Below, piece after piece: positions 1 through 10,655 of a stretch of 64,000 nucleotides of DNA; position 1 is the stretch's first letter; each line of letters opens with the position of its first letter. The DNA lies in assembly GCA_036417435.1 (NCBI GenBank), contig CM070910.1, positions 13,705,501-13,769,500 of the forward strand, written 5' to 3'. The stretch comes from Inia geoffrensis (taxonomy: Eukaryota; Chordata; Mammalia; Artiodactyla; Iniidae). The translations under genes and the position numbers were made by a program. The notes beneath the pieces are model-generated. The model made no database searches, had not been told where the DNA came from, and saw only the letters and a list, made by a program, of their open reading frames with translations.

Positions 1-2350
1 AAGCTTGTGCTTCCTTATTAATTTCCTGTCTGGATGATCTGTCCATTGGTGTGAGTGAGGTGTCAAAGTCCCTCACTATTATTGTGTTACTGTCGATTTC
101 CTCTTTTATAGCTGTTAGTATTTGCCTTATGTATTGAGGTGCTCCTATGTTGGGTGTATATATATTTATAATCGTTATATCTTCTTCTTGGATTGATCCC
201 TTGATCATTATATAGTGTCCCTCCTTGTCTCTTGTAGCATTCTTTATTTTAAAGTCTATTTTATCTGATATGAATATTGCTACTCCAGCTTTCTTTTGAT
301 TTCCATTTGCATGGAATATCTTTTTCCGTCCCCTTACTTTCAGTCTTTATGTGTCTCTAGGTCTGAAGTGGGTCTCTTGTAGACAGCACATATATGGATC
401 TTGTTACTGTATCCATTCAGCGAGCCTGTGTCTTTTGGTTGGAGCATTTAATCCATTCACATTTAAGGTGATTATTGATATGTATGTTCCTATTACCATT
501 TTCTTAATTGTTTTGGGTTTGGTTTTGTAGGTCCTTTTCTTCTCTTGTGTTTCCCACTTAGAGAAGTTCCTTTAGCATTTGTTGCAGAGCTGGTTTGGTG
601 GTGCTGAATTCTCTTAGCTTTTGCTTGTCTGTAAAACTTTTGATTTCTCCATCGAATCTGAATGAGATCCTTGCTGGGTAATCTTGTTTGTATGTTCTTC
701 CCTTTCATCACTTTAAGTATATCATGCCACTCCCTTCTGGCTTGTAGAGTTTCTGCTGAGAAATCAGCTGTTAAACCTTATGGGAGTTCCCTTGTATGTT
801 ATTTGTTGTTTTTCCCTTGCTGCTTTCAATAATTTTTCTTTGTCTTTAATTTTTGCCAATTTGATTTCTATGTGTCAGTGTGTTTCTCCTTGGGTTTATC
901 CTGTATGAGACTCTCTGTGCTTCCTGGAGTTGGGTGGCTATTTCCTTTCCCATGTTAGGGAAGTTTTTGACTCTAATCTCTTCAGATATTTTCTCTGGTC
1001 CTTTCTCTCTCTCTTCTCCTTCTGGGACCCCTGTAATGCGAATATAGGGGTGCATTTCATGTTGTCCTAGAGGTCTCTTAGGCTGTCTTCATTTCTTTTC
1101 ATTCTTTTTTCTTTATTCTGTTCTGCAGCAGTGAATTCCACCATTCTGTCTTCCAGGTCACTTATACATTCTTCTGCCTCAGTCATTCTGCTATTGATTC
1201 CTTCTAGTATATTTTTCATTTCAATTATTGTATTGTTCATCTCTTTGTTTTTTATTTAATTCTTCTAGATCTTTATTGAACATTTCTTGCATCTTCTCGA
1301 TCTTTGCCTCCATTCTTTTTCCGACGTCCAGGATCACCTTCACTGTCATTATTCTGAACTCTTTTTCTGGAAGGTTGCCTATCTCCACTTCATTTAGTTG
1401 TTTTTCTGGGGTTCTATCTTATTCCTTCATCTGGTACATAGCCCTCTGCCTTTTCATCTTGTCTGTCTTTCTGTGAATATGGTTTTTGCTCCACAGGCTG
1501 CAGGATTGTAGTTCTCCTTGCTTCTGCTGTCTGCCCTCTGGTGGATGAGGCTATCTAAGAGGCTTGTGCAAGTTTCCTGATGGGAGGGACTGGTGGTGGG
1601 TAGACCTGGGTTTTACTCTGGTGGGCAGAGCTCAGTAAAACCATAATCTGCTCGTCTGCTGATGGGTGGGTGTGAGTTCCCTCCCTGTTGGTTGTTTGGC
1701 TTGAGGTGACCCAGCACTGGACCCTTCAGTCTCTTTGATAGGTCTAATGGCGGACTCTAGGACGGCTTACTCCAAGGAGTACTTCCCAGAACTTCTGCTG
1801 GTAGTGTCCTTGTCCCTGCAATGAGCCACAGTCCCCCGGCCCCCCCTGCATCTGCTGGAAACCCTCCCACAGTAGCAGGTAGGTCTGGTTCAGTCTCCGA
1901 TGGGGTTACTGCTCCTTCCCCCAGGGTCCCGATATGCACACTACTTTGTGTGTGCCCTCCAAGAGCAGAGTCACTGTTTCCCGTAGTCTTGTAGAAGTCC
2001 TGCAGTCAAATCCTGCTAGGCTTCAAAGTCTGATTCTCTGGGAATTCCTCCTTCTGTTGCCAGAACCCCAGGTTGGGAGGCCTGACGTGGGACTCAGAAC
2101 CTTCATTCCAGTGGCTGGACTTCTGTGGTATAATTGTTCTCCAGTTTGTGAGTCACCCACTCAGCAGTTATGGGATTTGATTTTATTGTGATTGAGCCCA
2201 TCCTCCCGTCTCATTGCAACTTCTCCTTTGTCTTTGGATGTGGGGTATCTTTTTGGTGAGTTCCACTGTCTTTCTGTCGATGACTGTTCAGCAGTTAGTT
2301 GTGATTCTGATGCTCTCGCAAGATGGAGTGAGTCCTTCTACTCTGCCATC
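1..2350 (-). mobile_element. L1 5' half: 5'UTR, ORF1 and start of ORF2 (runs off left edge)
   Basis: Read on the minus strand, the element begins near 2350 with an 'aagatggcagagtagaagg' 5' end and has a G/C-rich 5'UTR to about 1430. It then has an ORF1 relic, with coiled-coil part near 1430-1080, RRM/CTD part to the stop at 558-560. ORF2 starts near 499, with endonuclease-domain blocks including MCCLQETHF and RDKEGHYIMIKGSI. ORF1 carries frameshifts and ORF2 has at least two in-frame stops (404-406, 347-349), so it cannot move. It is antisense to SYNE1. Confidence 0.88.
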
Positions 2351-4159
2351 TTGAACCAATCAGAGTGTTCAGAGATCTCTGTTGTTCATGGTCTTGACAG
2401 CTAGCACCATCATCCATAAATTCCATCTCTTGACTGTCAGGAAATGCTTCTCTTCTTCCTATTTTTAAGCCTTTAACTCCCTGTTGAACATCTACCAACG
2501 TTCCTGCTTTTGGTATAAATAAGTGCTCCCTAGCTTAGTGGAGAAGGAGGCTTCCTCACCTCACACCAACAATGTTTTTCTCATTCCCAAGTTCTCTTTG
2601 GTGCCTTCTTAAATTTGGAAGGTGATCTTCCCAAATTATCTAATTTTAGGTTTTCAACTTTAGGAAAGTATAAATACATTCGAAAACAAAAGCATGGTTT
2701 CCATCAAGAAAAGAGGAAAAGTATTTTTTCCTACCCTCACTGGACATTTAGTTCCTTATTGAAATATTGTTGTTAGCCTAGCTACATTTACGTAAGAGCT
2801 TTTTAATTTCACGGTACATTGATTCATATCCAGAATGTCCAAGAACTTCATAGATTACATTTTTCCCTCATGAAATAAAGAGCCATCTAGAGGAAAACTT
2901 TCCTCCAGTGATTCCAAGTCTGTCCCACCTCCCAATTTCTCTGAACATCAAGGAGAATTGAGACTGCCTGAGGTCAAAGCCAAGAAGAAAGAGGAGACTG
3001 ATCACAGAAGATGGAGCTAAACGTTTGTCAGTAGAGTCGGAAGGAAAATACGGAGGCAGATTTTCACAGATTCATTTGCTTCTTTTTTTTTAACTATTTG
3101 CCAGGTCACAAACACTTCTACCACAAGGGAGAAAAGTTACCATAGCTTCTACCTGCCCATGACCAATCCTAAAATTCTGCCTCTTATTTTCCATAGAAGA
3201 TAGAGAAGAGGACACCTAAAAGAGGTTTCTGTTTTGGGTGTTTTTTGTTTGTTTTTTAAATTAGGAAACTTAAAAAAAAAACACAATTATTACGATTTAC
3301 TAGCCACTTAAATAAAAATCTTGTTTGGATGATACATTTTATTGTCCTGTGCCTAAAAAAAAGCTATGCAAATGTGAGATTCCTTTGGACTGTCAGTCCC
3401 TTGTCACCTGCGTGGTAGCATCTGCTCCTTATAGTCTCTCGCCATCTGTTGTCTTGCTTTTCCACCTGTTCTAAGGTTTTGCCACATCAGAGCTGTCCTC
3501 TTATTATTCACCTGCTCGTCTTTGTTACTATACGTCAAGTTTCAGGGCTTGTCAACTGCTACTACACTTAATATATTGGTCAGTCCCAACTAATATTACT
3601 GGGCTTTACTGGCTCTTGTTGCTACTAAAAGAGAGACATTTCTAATAATTGACTGAATCTTTTCAAGTCCCACATTATTTTGAGGTTCAACTCAAGTAGT
3701 ACTCTTCATCATTCAGGTAGTTCTTGTGTCTCCACTTACCTTATCTTTCACTTTTAACCTACCAGATATCATTCCAGCTATTAATACTCATCTGCTGACT
3801 TGTAGCATCTGATTAGAGTGCTTGTGTCTAACCTTCAAGGCTAGAGGGCAAATATACAATTTAATGCTTGCCATTGCTTTCTTAGGATAAGTAAGCAATA
3901 GAAGACCTAGTGGTATAAATAAAATGATGTCCCTGAATACACTTGACTCGTGAACCCAACCAATGAATTTTAATTCTTACTATAGACGAGCAGTAGAAAT
4001 TTAGTGATGTAAATGATCAATTTTTTAATCAGTAGATTCTTACCAAAGGAATTGACCATGCCTCAGCAACTTTTCTGTAGTTTATTCATCTTTATCTGTA
4101 AAGTAATTGAAAAACACTGATGAATCTGGTCGTGGTGGATAATGTCTAGAGCACTAATT

Positions 4160-4345
4160 CCAAGATGCATGTCTATTTGATGCTTAAAAATAGGTTTACC
4201 TCCATATGCTTAATGGGAAAACATGTTCAAAACTCAAATGTCTGTTGGTTTACTAACATATCTAGAGCTTCCCAGAGGGGTGCATTTAAACGAGAGCCAC
4301 CATTTCATATTCAATGTAATAAAAGTCCTGCATGACATTTCTTTA
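4160..4345 (+). repeat. Copy A of a diverged direct repeat pair
   Basis: The segment shares ordered blocks with 6010-6195, including 'atatgcttaatggga', 'aaaactcaaatgtct', 'ttggtttactaa' and 'ccaccatttca'. The overall match is roughly three quarters identical with small indels. I do not recognise it as a known family. Confidence 0.65.
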
Positions 4346-6009
4346 GGAACCACAGTTTTTTTAGTTCATTGATCTGAAAGTGTCACTTATGTGGGATTGC
4401 TCAGCATGTCAAGAGAGGGAAGTGGGAGGAGTTCTGGAAAGATGTGGGTGTGTGATAACCTATTGCCATCAGATAAGAAGATACAGATAGGATTGCAAAA
4501 AAAAAAAAAAAAAAAAAATCCTTCTTCTGTATTCCCAGCACTTATTAGAGTGAGCCACAGTGATGTTTTCCTTGGCAGGCTTATAGAGCATTTATCAGCC
4601 AGTGGGGTCTCCAGTCTAAAATTTATGATGATTTGAGGACACTCACAGGAGCCTGTACTTAGTGCTTTAAATAAATTCAAAATGATAGTTTTTCTCTCCT
4701 GTGAATTTTCATTATTGAAATTATTAAAGGGACAGTAAACTTTCTTGGACCGCTTTGCTTATTTATCTCCTATGAAGGTTGAAAATCAAATTCATATGTT
4801 TGTTCTCATTTTGTTTTTTGAATATTGTGGAAGACATAGAAAAGGTCTCTGATCTCTTGCAAAAGAGAATGACATCACTTGAATTTACTCCTACTTCTCT
4901 CTGTCACACACATGAACAGCAACAAAACATCTGAGTTATTAGCAAGGAAGAGCAGCTAGATGAAAAATAACACTTACGTCATAAAACACTCTCTTTGGTC
5001 AGTGATCTTTATCTGTCAGATATAGATCAAATACTGAGTGTATGTGTGTATATTACTGATGCGCCGTCTACCTGATTCTTTTTCTGCAAAAAAAGAGTAG
5101 ATTTAACCAGACTCTTAGAGGCTGGATTACTCAATTACTGGATTACTCAGTTACTCAACAGTCATGAATAATTGCCACATTGCCCCTTCCTCTTGTGTTC
5201 TGCAAATGGTAAGCTTTCTTTTAATCTTGAAAATTAAGAGTATACTATGTCCACGTGATGTTATTTTGAAAATCCTGAAGCTGAAACCATATTTATTTTG
5301 GGAGATATTGCTAAGAGACCATGGGGACTTGTGAAAAAAAAAATTGGCAAATGTGAGTTAATTTACTTCTTTAAAAAAGAATGATTTTAATATTCTAATG
5401 TGTATATTCAGTTCCTGAATTTGAGCTTCTAGGCCTAAGCTCTTTTCTCCCTAAACCCCAGGAAATATTTTCTCTCTCTTACCTTGTTTAAGTGTAATAA
5501 AAGGGAAGTGTGTTTGCTCCACTTCATCAACTCAGTGATTCTGCTACTAAATTAGAGGGAGTTCACGGATCAATTCCTAGTCTCAGAAAAAAAAGAAGAA
5601 ATAAATATATGTATAAAATAATCATCATCATATAAAAAGTAAATGATACTCAATACCATAGTTGCCATGGGGACTATGAAAGAAAAAGGGAGTTTTTCTA
5701 AAAGAGAAAAACTTTTCATTTAACTGTAATGTGTACTACATATTCAAGCATGTATTTTTTCTTATGAATATATTCATAATATTTGCAAAGAAAGAAAGAA
5801 TTCATCACCTGTGGCTATTTTCTCATTAGACATGCACTCTGTAATTGGATGATAGTCAATAATATGGTCTTTAGAGTCACAGGTATCTGGGCTGGTGAAC
5901 CAAATCCAGTTCAGCAGGTATTTGTCTGGCACTTGCTAAGCCACATACATTTCATAAGGTGGTAAGTTTGAGGCAAAGAGGAAGACGCTTTACGGAGTTT
6001 TAGTTACTG

Positions 6010-6195
6010 TGAGATGCTCGTGTATTTAATATATAAGGACACATTTGCCTACATATGCTTAATGGGAGAACATCATGTTGCGAAAAACTCAAATGTCTTG
6101 TTGGTTTACTAAAATACCACCCAGAACAGTGCATGAAAACAAAGATCCACCATTTCACATTCAATTTAAGAAAATCCATTCATGTCATTAAATAA
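6010..6195 (+). repeat. Copy B of the diverged direct repeat pair
   Basis: This is the partner of 4160-4345, same orientation, about 1.85 kb downstream. It keeps the same block order. It may be an old segmental duplication or two copies of an unnamed repeat. Confidence 0.65.
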
Positions 6196-7571
6196 ATATC
6201 TGTGATTTAAGAAGTTGGTAAGAATGGTTTTATTGGACTTTATTTTATCTACCAATTTGACATCCACATTTTCCCTGGATGTATGAAAGCACTCACGTTC
6301 TTGGCACAGAGGTCGAACAGTTTTTGCTGTGCTTTTCTCTGTGCGTTTATAGAGAACCAGTCCTTTATGAAATAAACCAGTGCTCCAGTAAGTTAGTCTG
6401 TAATGCCAACTTAAGGTTATTAAATTCAACAGGAAGGGAAGATAATAGGAATGAAGGTCTCTTTTCCAATTAACTTTTAAAAGCTTTGTTTTATGCAGCC
6501 CATAGTTCAGATGATGTAAGTGAAACAGGCCTATAAAAATAATGCTTCCAGTACCCTTTTCTTCCACTCTGCTTCCATATAACATTTGCCTTGAGTTGAG
6601 CTAAACACCAGTCACCATATATAGTGGAAGGCTTAAAGAAATAAGTGTTATAGAAGGAGGATCAAGTTAAAACAATACTGTAAGATTTTTTAAGTGAGAA
6701 AATAATTGAAAAATATCTCATCATGCCAAGTTGGCCTTTAGGTATATACAGACAATTCATTCTTCTCTAGGGAAGTTCTAGCAAACTTCCCCCACGGATC
6801 AGAGGGGGCCATCTTTTCTGTCTTTTTTTTTTTTTTAAGATCATCGTTTGCTCTGGATACACCCTTTTGAGAGAGAGGTGCAAGGAGTTGTAAAGAAAGA
6901 AGGTCAACCTCAGCCCTCCACCTTCAATGGTCTTGATTCAAGCAGCCAGCTCAGCCTTCATCTTATTCCTGTGTACAAGTATAAGGCCAACATCCCCAAT
7001 TAGTTACTTAGGACATAGTGTGTTTGAAACAAATGGTGGGACTGTAAACAGCGTAGGCCCTACAGTGGCATCTTATAGGTGAGGCAACTGTGGCCTTGAA
7101 GTCTCAGGCTTTGTCGAAGCCTGGACTCTGTGTTAGCTGCTGCTATCACACCCCCTTTATAAAGTTTCCAGAGTTCCCTCTAGGGGCAGATGTAGAGCCA
7201 AGTACATTTTCCCACAACAGCTCTGTTAACAGATATCTGTTCCAGTATTTCCAAATTCAGAAAAAAATATAGAATTTGTGGCAAGGCAATTTGATATAGC
7301 TAGTGGCAGCATTTCTCAGTATTATGATAAAAAAGAGATCAGTGATTGCTCATTTATTCACTCACTAACCATTTAATAAACTGCTACAGCACTGCTTGAA
7401 ATAGGGTTGTCAGCAGAGGCATGTGTAAGAAATAACATTTGATCGGAGACCTGAACAAGAAGGATGGAGCCTTGAAATGGGGAGGACATTTTAGGCCATG
7501 TAAAGAACAAACATAAAGCACCGTGGAACAAATGTGTCCACTGTACCTGGGGTTTAGAAGATGAGGCATGG

Positions 7572-7943
7572 GGAATTCCCTGGTGGTCCAGTGGTTAGAA
7601 CTTGGTGCTTTCACTGCCGAGGGCCGGGGCTCAATCCCTGGTCCAGGAAAAAAAAAAAAAAAAAAAAAAGAAGAAAAGAAAGAAGGAGAAAAGAAAAGAA
7701 TTGTTATATCTAAAAAAACCCCCCAAAAACTGAAAATTCTATCCTACTCTAAACATCTCCCATTGTGAAAATGGGGAGTAGGGACAGATAAAGGACAAAA
7801 GTCATCTCTATATATAGTCTGCAGTAGAAGGTATTGACCTGTCAGGGCCAGGAGCATGTCAGTTTTATACATAGCAGCGAACTGGATTGGTGCACAGCAG
7901 ATAGTCTTGTTCAATAGTAATAAATAATAATTAGAAAAAAAAA
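7572..7943 (+). mobile_element. CHR-type SINE with ~240 bp of 3' transduced sequence
   Basis: A short tRNA-derived SINE head ('ggaattccctggtggtccag', A box at 'tggtccagtgg', B box near 'ctcaatccctgg') runs to an A-rich stretch (7649-7700). About 230 bp of unrelated sequence follow, ending with AATAAA (about 7919-7924) and a second poly(A) at 7934-7944. A 16-bp TSD with one mismatch (7556-7571 and 7944-7959) encloses the whole unit, so SINE and extra sequence inserted together. Confidence 0.75.
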
Positions 7944-8089
7944 AGAAGATGAAGCATGGAATCGAGTGCTGTGCTTTAGAACTGTTCACAGTGAGATGTT
8001 ATGAGATCCAGTGGAGATGTCTGTAAAGCAGTTTTACCCAACAGGCTGATGCTCGGGGGAGAATTCAAGGCTGGGGATAGATGTTTACA

Positions 8090-8580
8090 ATCCAGGAGCA
8101 TATAGGTGACATTTCACTGGATGAGATCTCCTGAAGGTGGAATGTCAATGGAGAAGGAAGTGATTACTGCTCACTTGGTTGTCTTCAATAGTTGAAGTTC
8201 AGCAAAAGGAGAGGAGACAACAGTGGAGACTGGAAAAGAAAGTAAGGAAAAAAACAAACAAGAGAAGAGGATGACCTGGAATCCAAGCCTGACAGAGTTT
8301 CAAGGATAAGGGAGTACCTAGCAATGCCTGTGTGCTGAGAGGACATGTACTCTGAGACCTGGGAATTCAGGGTGGGATTTGGTAAGGTGGAGGTGTGGCA
8401 CTGACAGGAGTGTTTTCATTGGATAAAAGTCTGATTGGATTAGGCTTGAGGGAGACTGGGAATTAAGCAAGTGGAGGTTGACGTATTAGAAATTCCTTGG
8501 AGAGTTTTTCAGTACAAGAGAGTAGGGAAATTGATGGTAGCTGGAGGGAGACATGACATTAAAGGGAGGTATTTAGTGAA
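8090..8580. repeat. Possible ancient interspersed repeat, unclassified
   Basis: A purine-rich stretch with phrases such as 'ctggaatccaag' and 'gggaattaagcaagtggagg' resembles the old repeat type seen at 57650-58760 and 60760-61140. No boundary or family name can be supported. Confidence 0.3.
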
Positions 8581-8670
8581 TGTTTTTAGAGATTTTTCAA
8601 CAAATTTCCTGTAAAATTTAATAATTTAAAATAAATGACTATACATTTTTATAGTCATTTGTTGCTAGAA

Positions 8671-8735
8671 TTTTAAAAATTTATTTTGTTGAAGTATAGT
8701 TGATTTACAATGTTGCGTACAGCAGAGTGATTCAG

Positions 8736-8775
<40 letters not shown>

Positions 8776-8895
8776 TCTTTTTCATATTCTTTTCCATTAT
8801 GGTTTATCACAGGATATTGAATATAGTTCTCTGTGCTATACAGTAGGACCTTGTTGTCTGTCTATTCCATATATAATAGTTTGCATTGCTTGCTA
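8671..8895 (-). mobile_element. L1 3'UTR fragment
   Basis: The plus strand shows the reverse of an L1 3' end: 'gaagtatagttgatttaca', then 'acagcagagtgattcagtt', later 'tagttctctgtgctataca'. A CA microsatellite (8740-8774) has expanded inside it. It is old and 5'-truncated. Confidence 0.75.
8740..8774. repeat. (CA)n microsatellite, ~17 units
   Basis: This is an uninterrupted CA run inside the L1 3'UTR, at the place where L1 3' ends carry a short TA/CA-rich stretch. Confidence 0.97.
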
Positions 8896-9003
8896 TAAAT
8901 TGAACCTTGTGTACCATCAGAGACAAAGAAGTTTCCTAAAGTTTTCATAAATTTATTGGATATCAAGTTTAAAATAAATCCTAAAGATAGAATAATCTGA
9001 CCT

Positions 9004-9296
9004 TGGACATCCCTGGTGCAATGCAGGGGACATGGGTTCAAGCCCTGGTCCGGGGAGATCCAACATGCCACGGAACAACTAAGCCCGTGCACCACAACTA
9101 CTGAGCCTGCACTCTAGAACCCACGAGCCACAATTACTGATGCTGCGTGCCACAACTACTGAAGCCTGCACACCTAGAGCCCGTGCTCTGCAACAAGAGA
9201 AGCCAGGGCAATGAGAAGCCTGCGTACCATGACGAAGACCCAAACAGCCAAAAATAGATAAATAATTAAATTTATAAAAAAATTTTTTAAAAAAGA
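9004..9296 (+). mobile_element. CHR-type SINE, long form, 5' internally deleted
   Basis: It carries 'atgcaggggacatgggttca', the 'ccacaactactgagcc' body and the 'acgaagacccaaacagcc' end, then an A/T-rich tail. The A-box region is missing ('ccctggtg' joins directly to 'caatgcagg'). A TSD of about 12 bp ending in 'aatctgacct' flanks it. Confidence 0.85.
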
Positions 9297-9969
9297 AGAA
9301 TCTGACCTCTTCTCAGACCAACATCCCTGCCTGTAAGGCAGCACATTGCATCTTTGGACAGACCAGAGTCAAACACAAATTCTTCGTGTGTACCAAACAG
9401 AAACCTATCTTCTTGTAACTTCACTGGGATGTCCTAGTTTTACCCATTGGGCCACGCAAAGGTTGTTTAGCTTCTGCTGCACATAAGGTGACCCTGGTAT
9501 CCTTGGCACTTCTCTTTTACAGGCCAACACTCCCATCCCCCGTCCACTCTTTGTATAATATGCTTTCAGATCCCTTCGCCAGTCTGACAACCATTCCTTT
9601 CCAGTGGCCCAGGTCCCACATATGACGGCATAACCAGCAGCTTTCCTCTGTGGAACTTCAGCTCTTCCTAAAAATGACTCTCCTATTCAGTCACTTAAGT
9701 CTGTCCGGAATCCAAACGAACAAGGAATTGAACAGCCTGGGCGAGGTGGGGCGTGGCGGTGGGGAGGAAATGAGTGTATTTCTGATCTAAAATATTGTTA
9801 AAAAGAAGTTAATGAGAAGGTGAGTGGGTGCTTCATGGTGGAGAGTTTGGTTTAGAGGAGCCAGCACTGTTGTCTTCTCCTGACCTTCGTGATTACGGAT
9901 CCCTTGTTTGTGGTACCCCATGTTATGTATGTGCTGAGAACACATCCAGATGCTCACACAGTGGTCGTG

Positions 9970-10140
9970 TATAATTTTCACAATCCTGTAAGCAGACGTC
10001 TGTAATCTCTGCTTAGTAAATGAGGAAATAAAGACCCAGAAACTCTGGGTAAATTGTCCAAAGTCACCTGGTTTGAAAGTGGCAGCTTTGACATTAAAGT
10101 CAAAGTCTGTCTGACTTCAGTCTCTCTTAGCCTTGACCTG
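9970..10140 (-). mobile_element. MIR SINE relic
   Basis: The plus strand reads a MIR in reverse ('aaatgaggaaataaagaccc', 'gtcacctggtttgaaagtgg', 'gtctgtctgacttcag'). It is contiguous across position 10071, where the segment also present at 41 kb begins. That makes 10 kb the source locus of that duplication. Confidence 0.65.
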
Positions 10141-10223
10141 GGTACTTGGCAATGTACTTGGATCACAGGCTTGGAGCATCTTGGATGTTTTTTACTTTCT
10201 GTGGTTCTTTAAGATGTGTCATT
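10071..10223 (+). repeat. Source copy of a 153-bp inverted duplication
   Basis: The reverse complement of this segment occurs at 41086-41238 with the same length and about six mismatches (about 96% identity). Flanks are unrelated on both sides. The left part is MIR and the right part is unique sequence. Confidence 0.92.
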
Positions 10224-10464
10224 TCTTAACACATTTCATTATATTATATTTTTTATTATGGTATGTGCTTCATGGTACTATACTAGTCAGATGTTTTATT
10301 TTCTAAAATATTTCATTATATTCTTTTGTTGAGCACCTTCTCTGGGTCTGACACTATTCAAGCCTCTGTGGAAGGTGCTAAGATGGGAAGAACTCAATCC
10401 CTGACTCAAAGAGGTTGATGGCTCTCTGGAAAAGATAACCCAAATAATTGTACAAACTATTACC

Positions 10465-10655
10465 TGTAGAATGGATAAACAACGAGGTCCTAACGTATAG
10501 CCCAGGAAACTATATTCAATATCCTGGGATAAAGCATAATACAAAAAAATATGAAAAAGAATGTATATATGTGTATAACTGAGTCACTTTGCTCTACAGC
10601 AGAAAGTAACACAACATTGTAAGTCAACTATACATCAATAAAAATTTTTTTAAAT
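10465..10655 (+). mobile_element. L1 3' end fragment
   Basis: It contains 'cccaggaaactatattcaat', 'taactgagtcactttgctct' and the terminal 'actatacatcaataaaaatt' with a T/A-rich tail, which is an older L1 3' end in sense orientation to SYNE1. Confidence 0.75.

Larger units (their letters stand above)
2351..7555. other. AT-rich unique intron sequence
   Basis: No gene or confident transposon is visible. The stretch holds a 22-base A run (4497-4518), several shorter A/T runs, and a diverged direct repeat pair (about 4160-4345 and 6010-6195) listed separately. A 139-codon open frame on the minus strand (6166-6585) has no recognisable motif and is treated as chance. Confidence 0.5.

Noticed and set aside
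6166..6585. 139-codon open frame on the minus strand
   Set aside because: It has no recognisable motif, lies partly in the diverged repeat pair, and sits in AT-rich intron; a chance ORF is the simplest reading.
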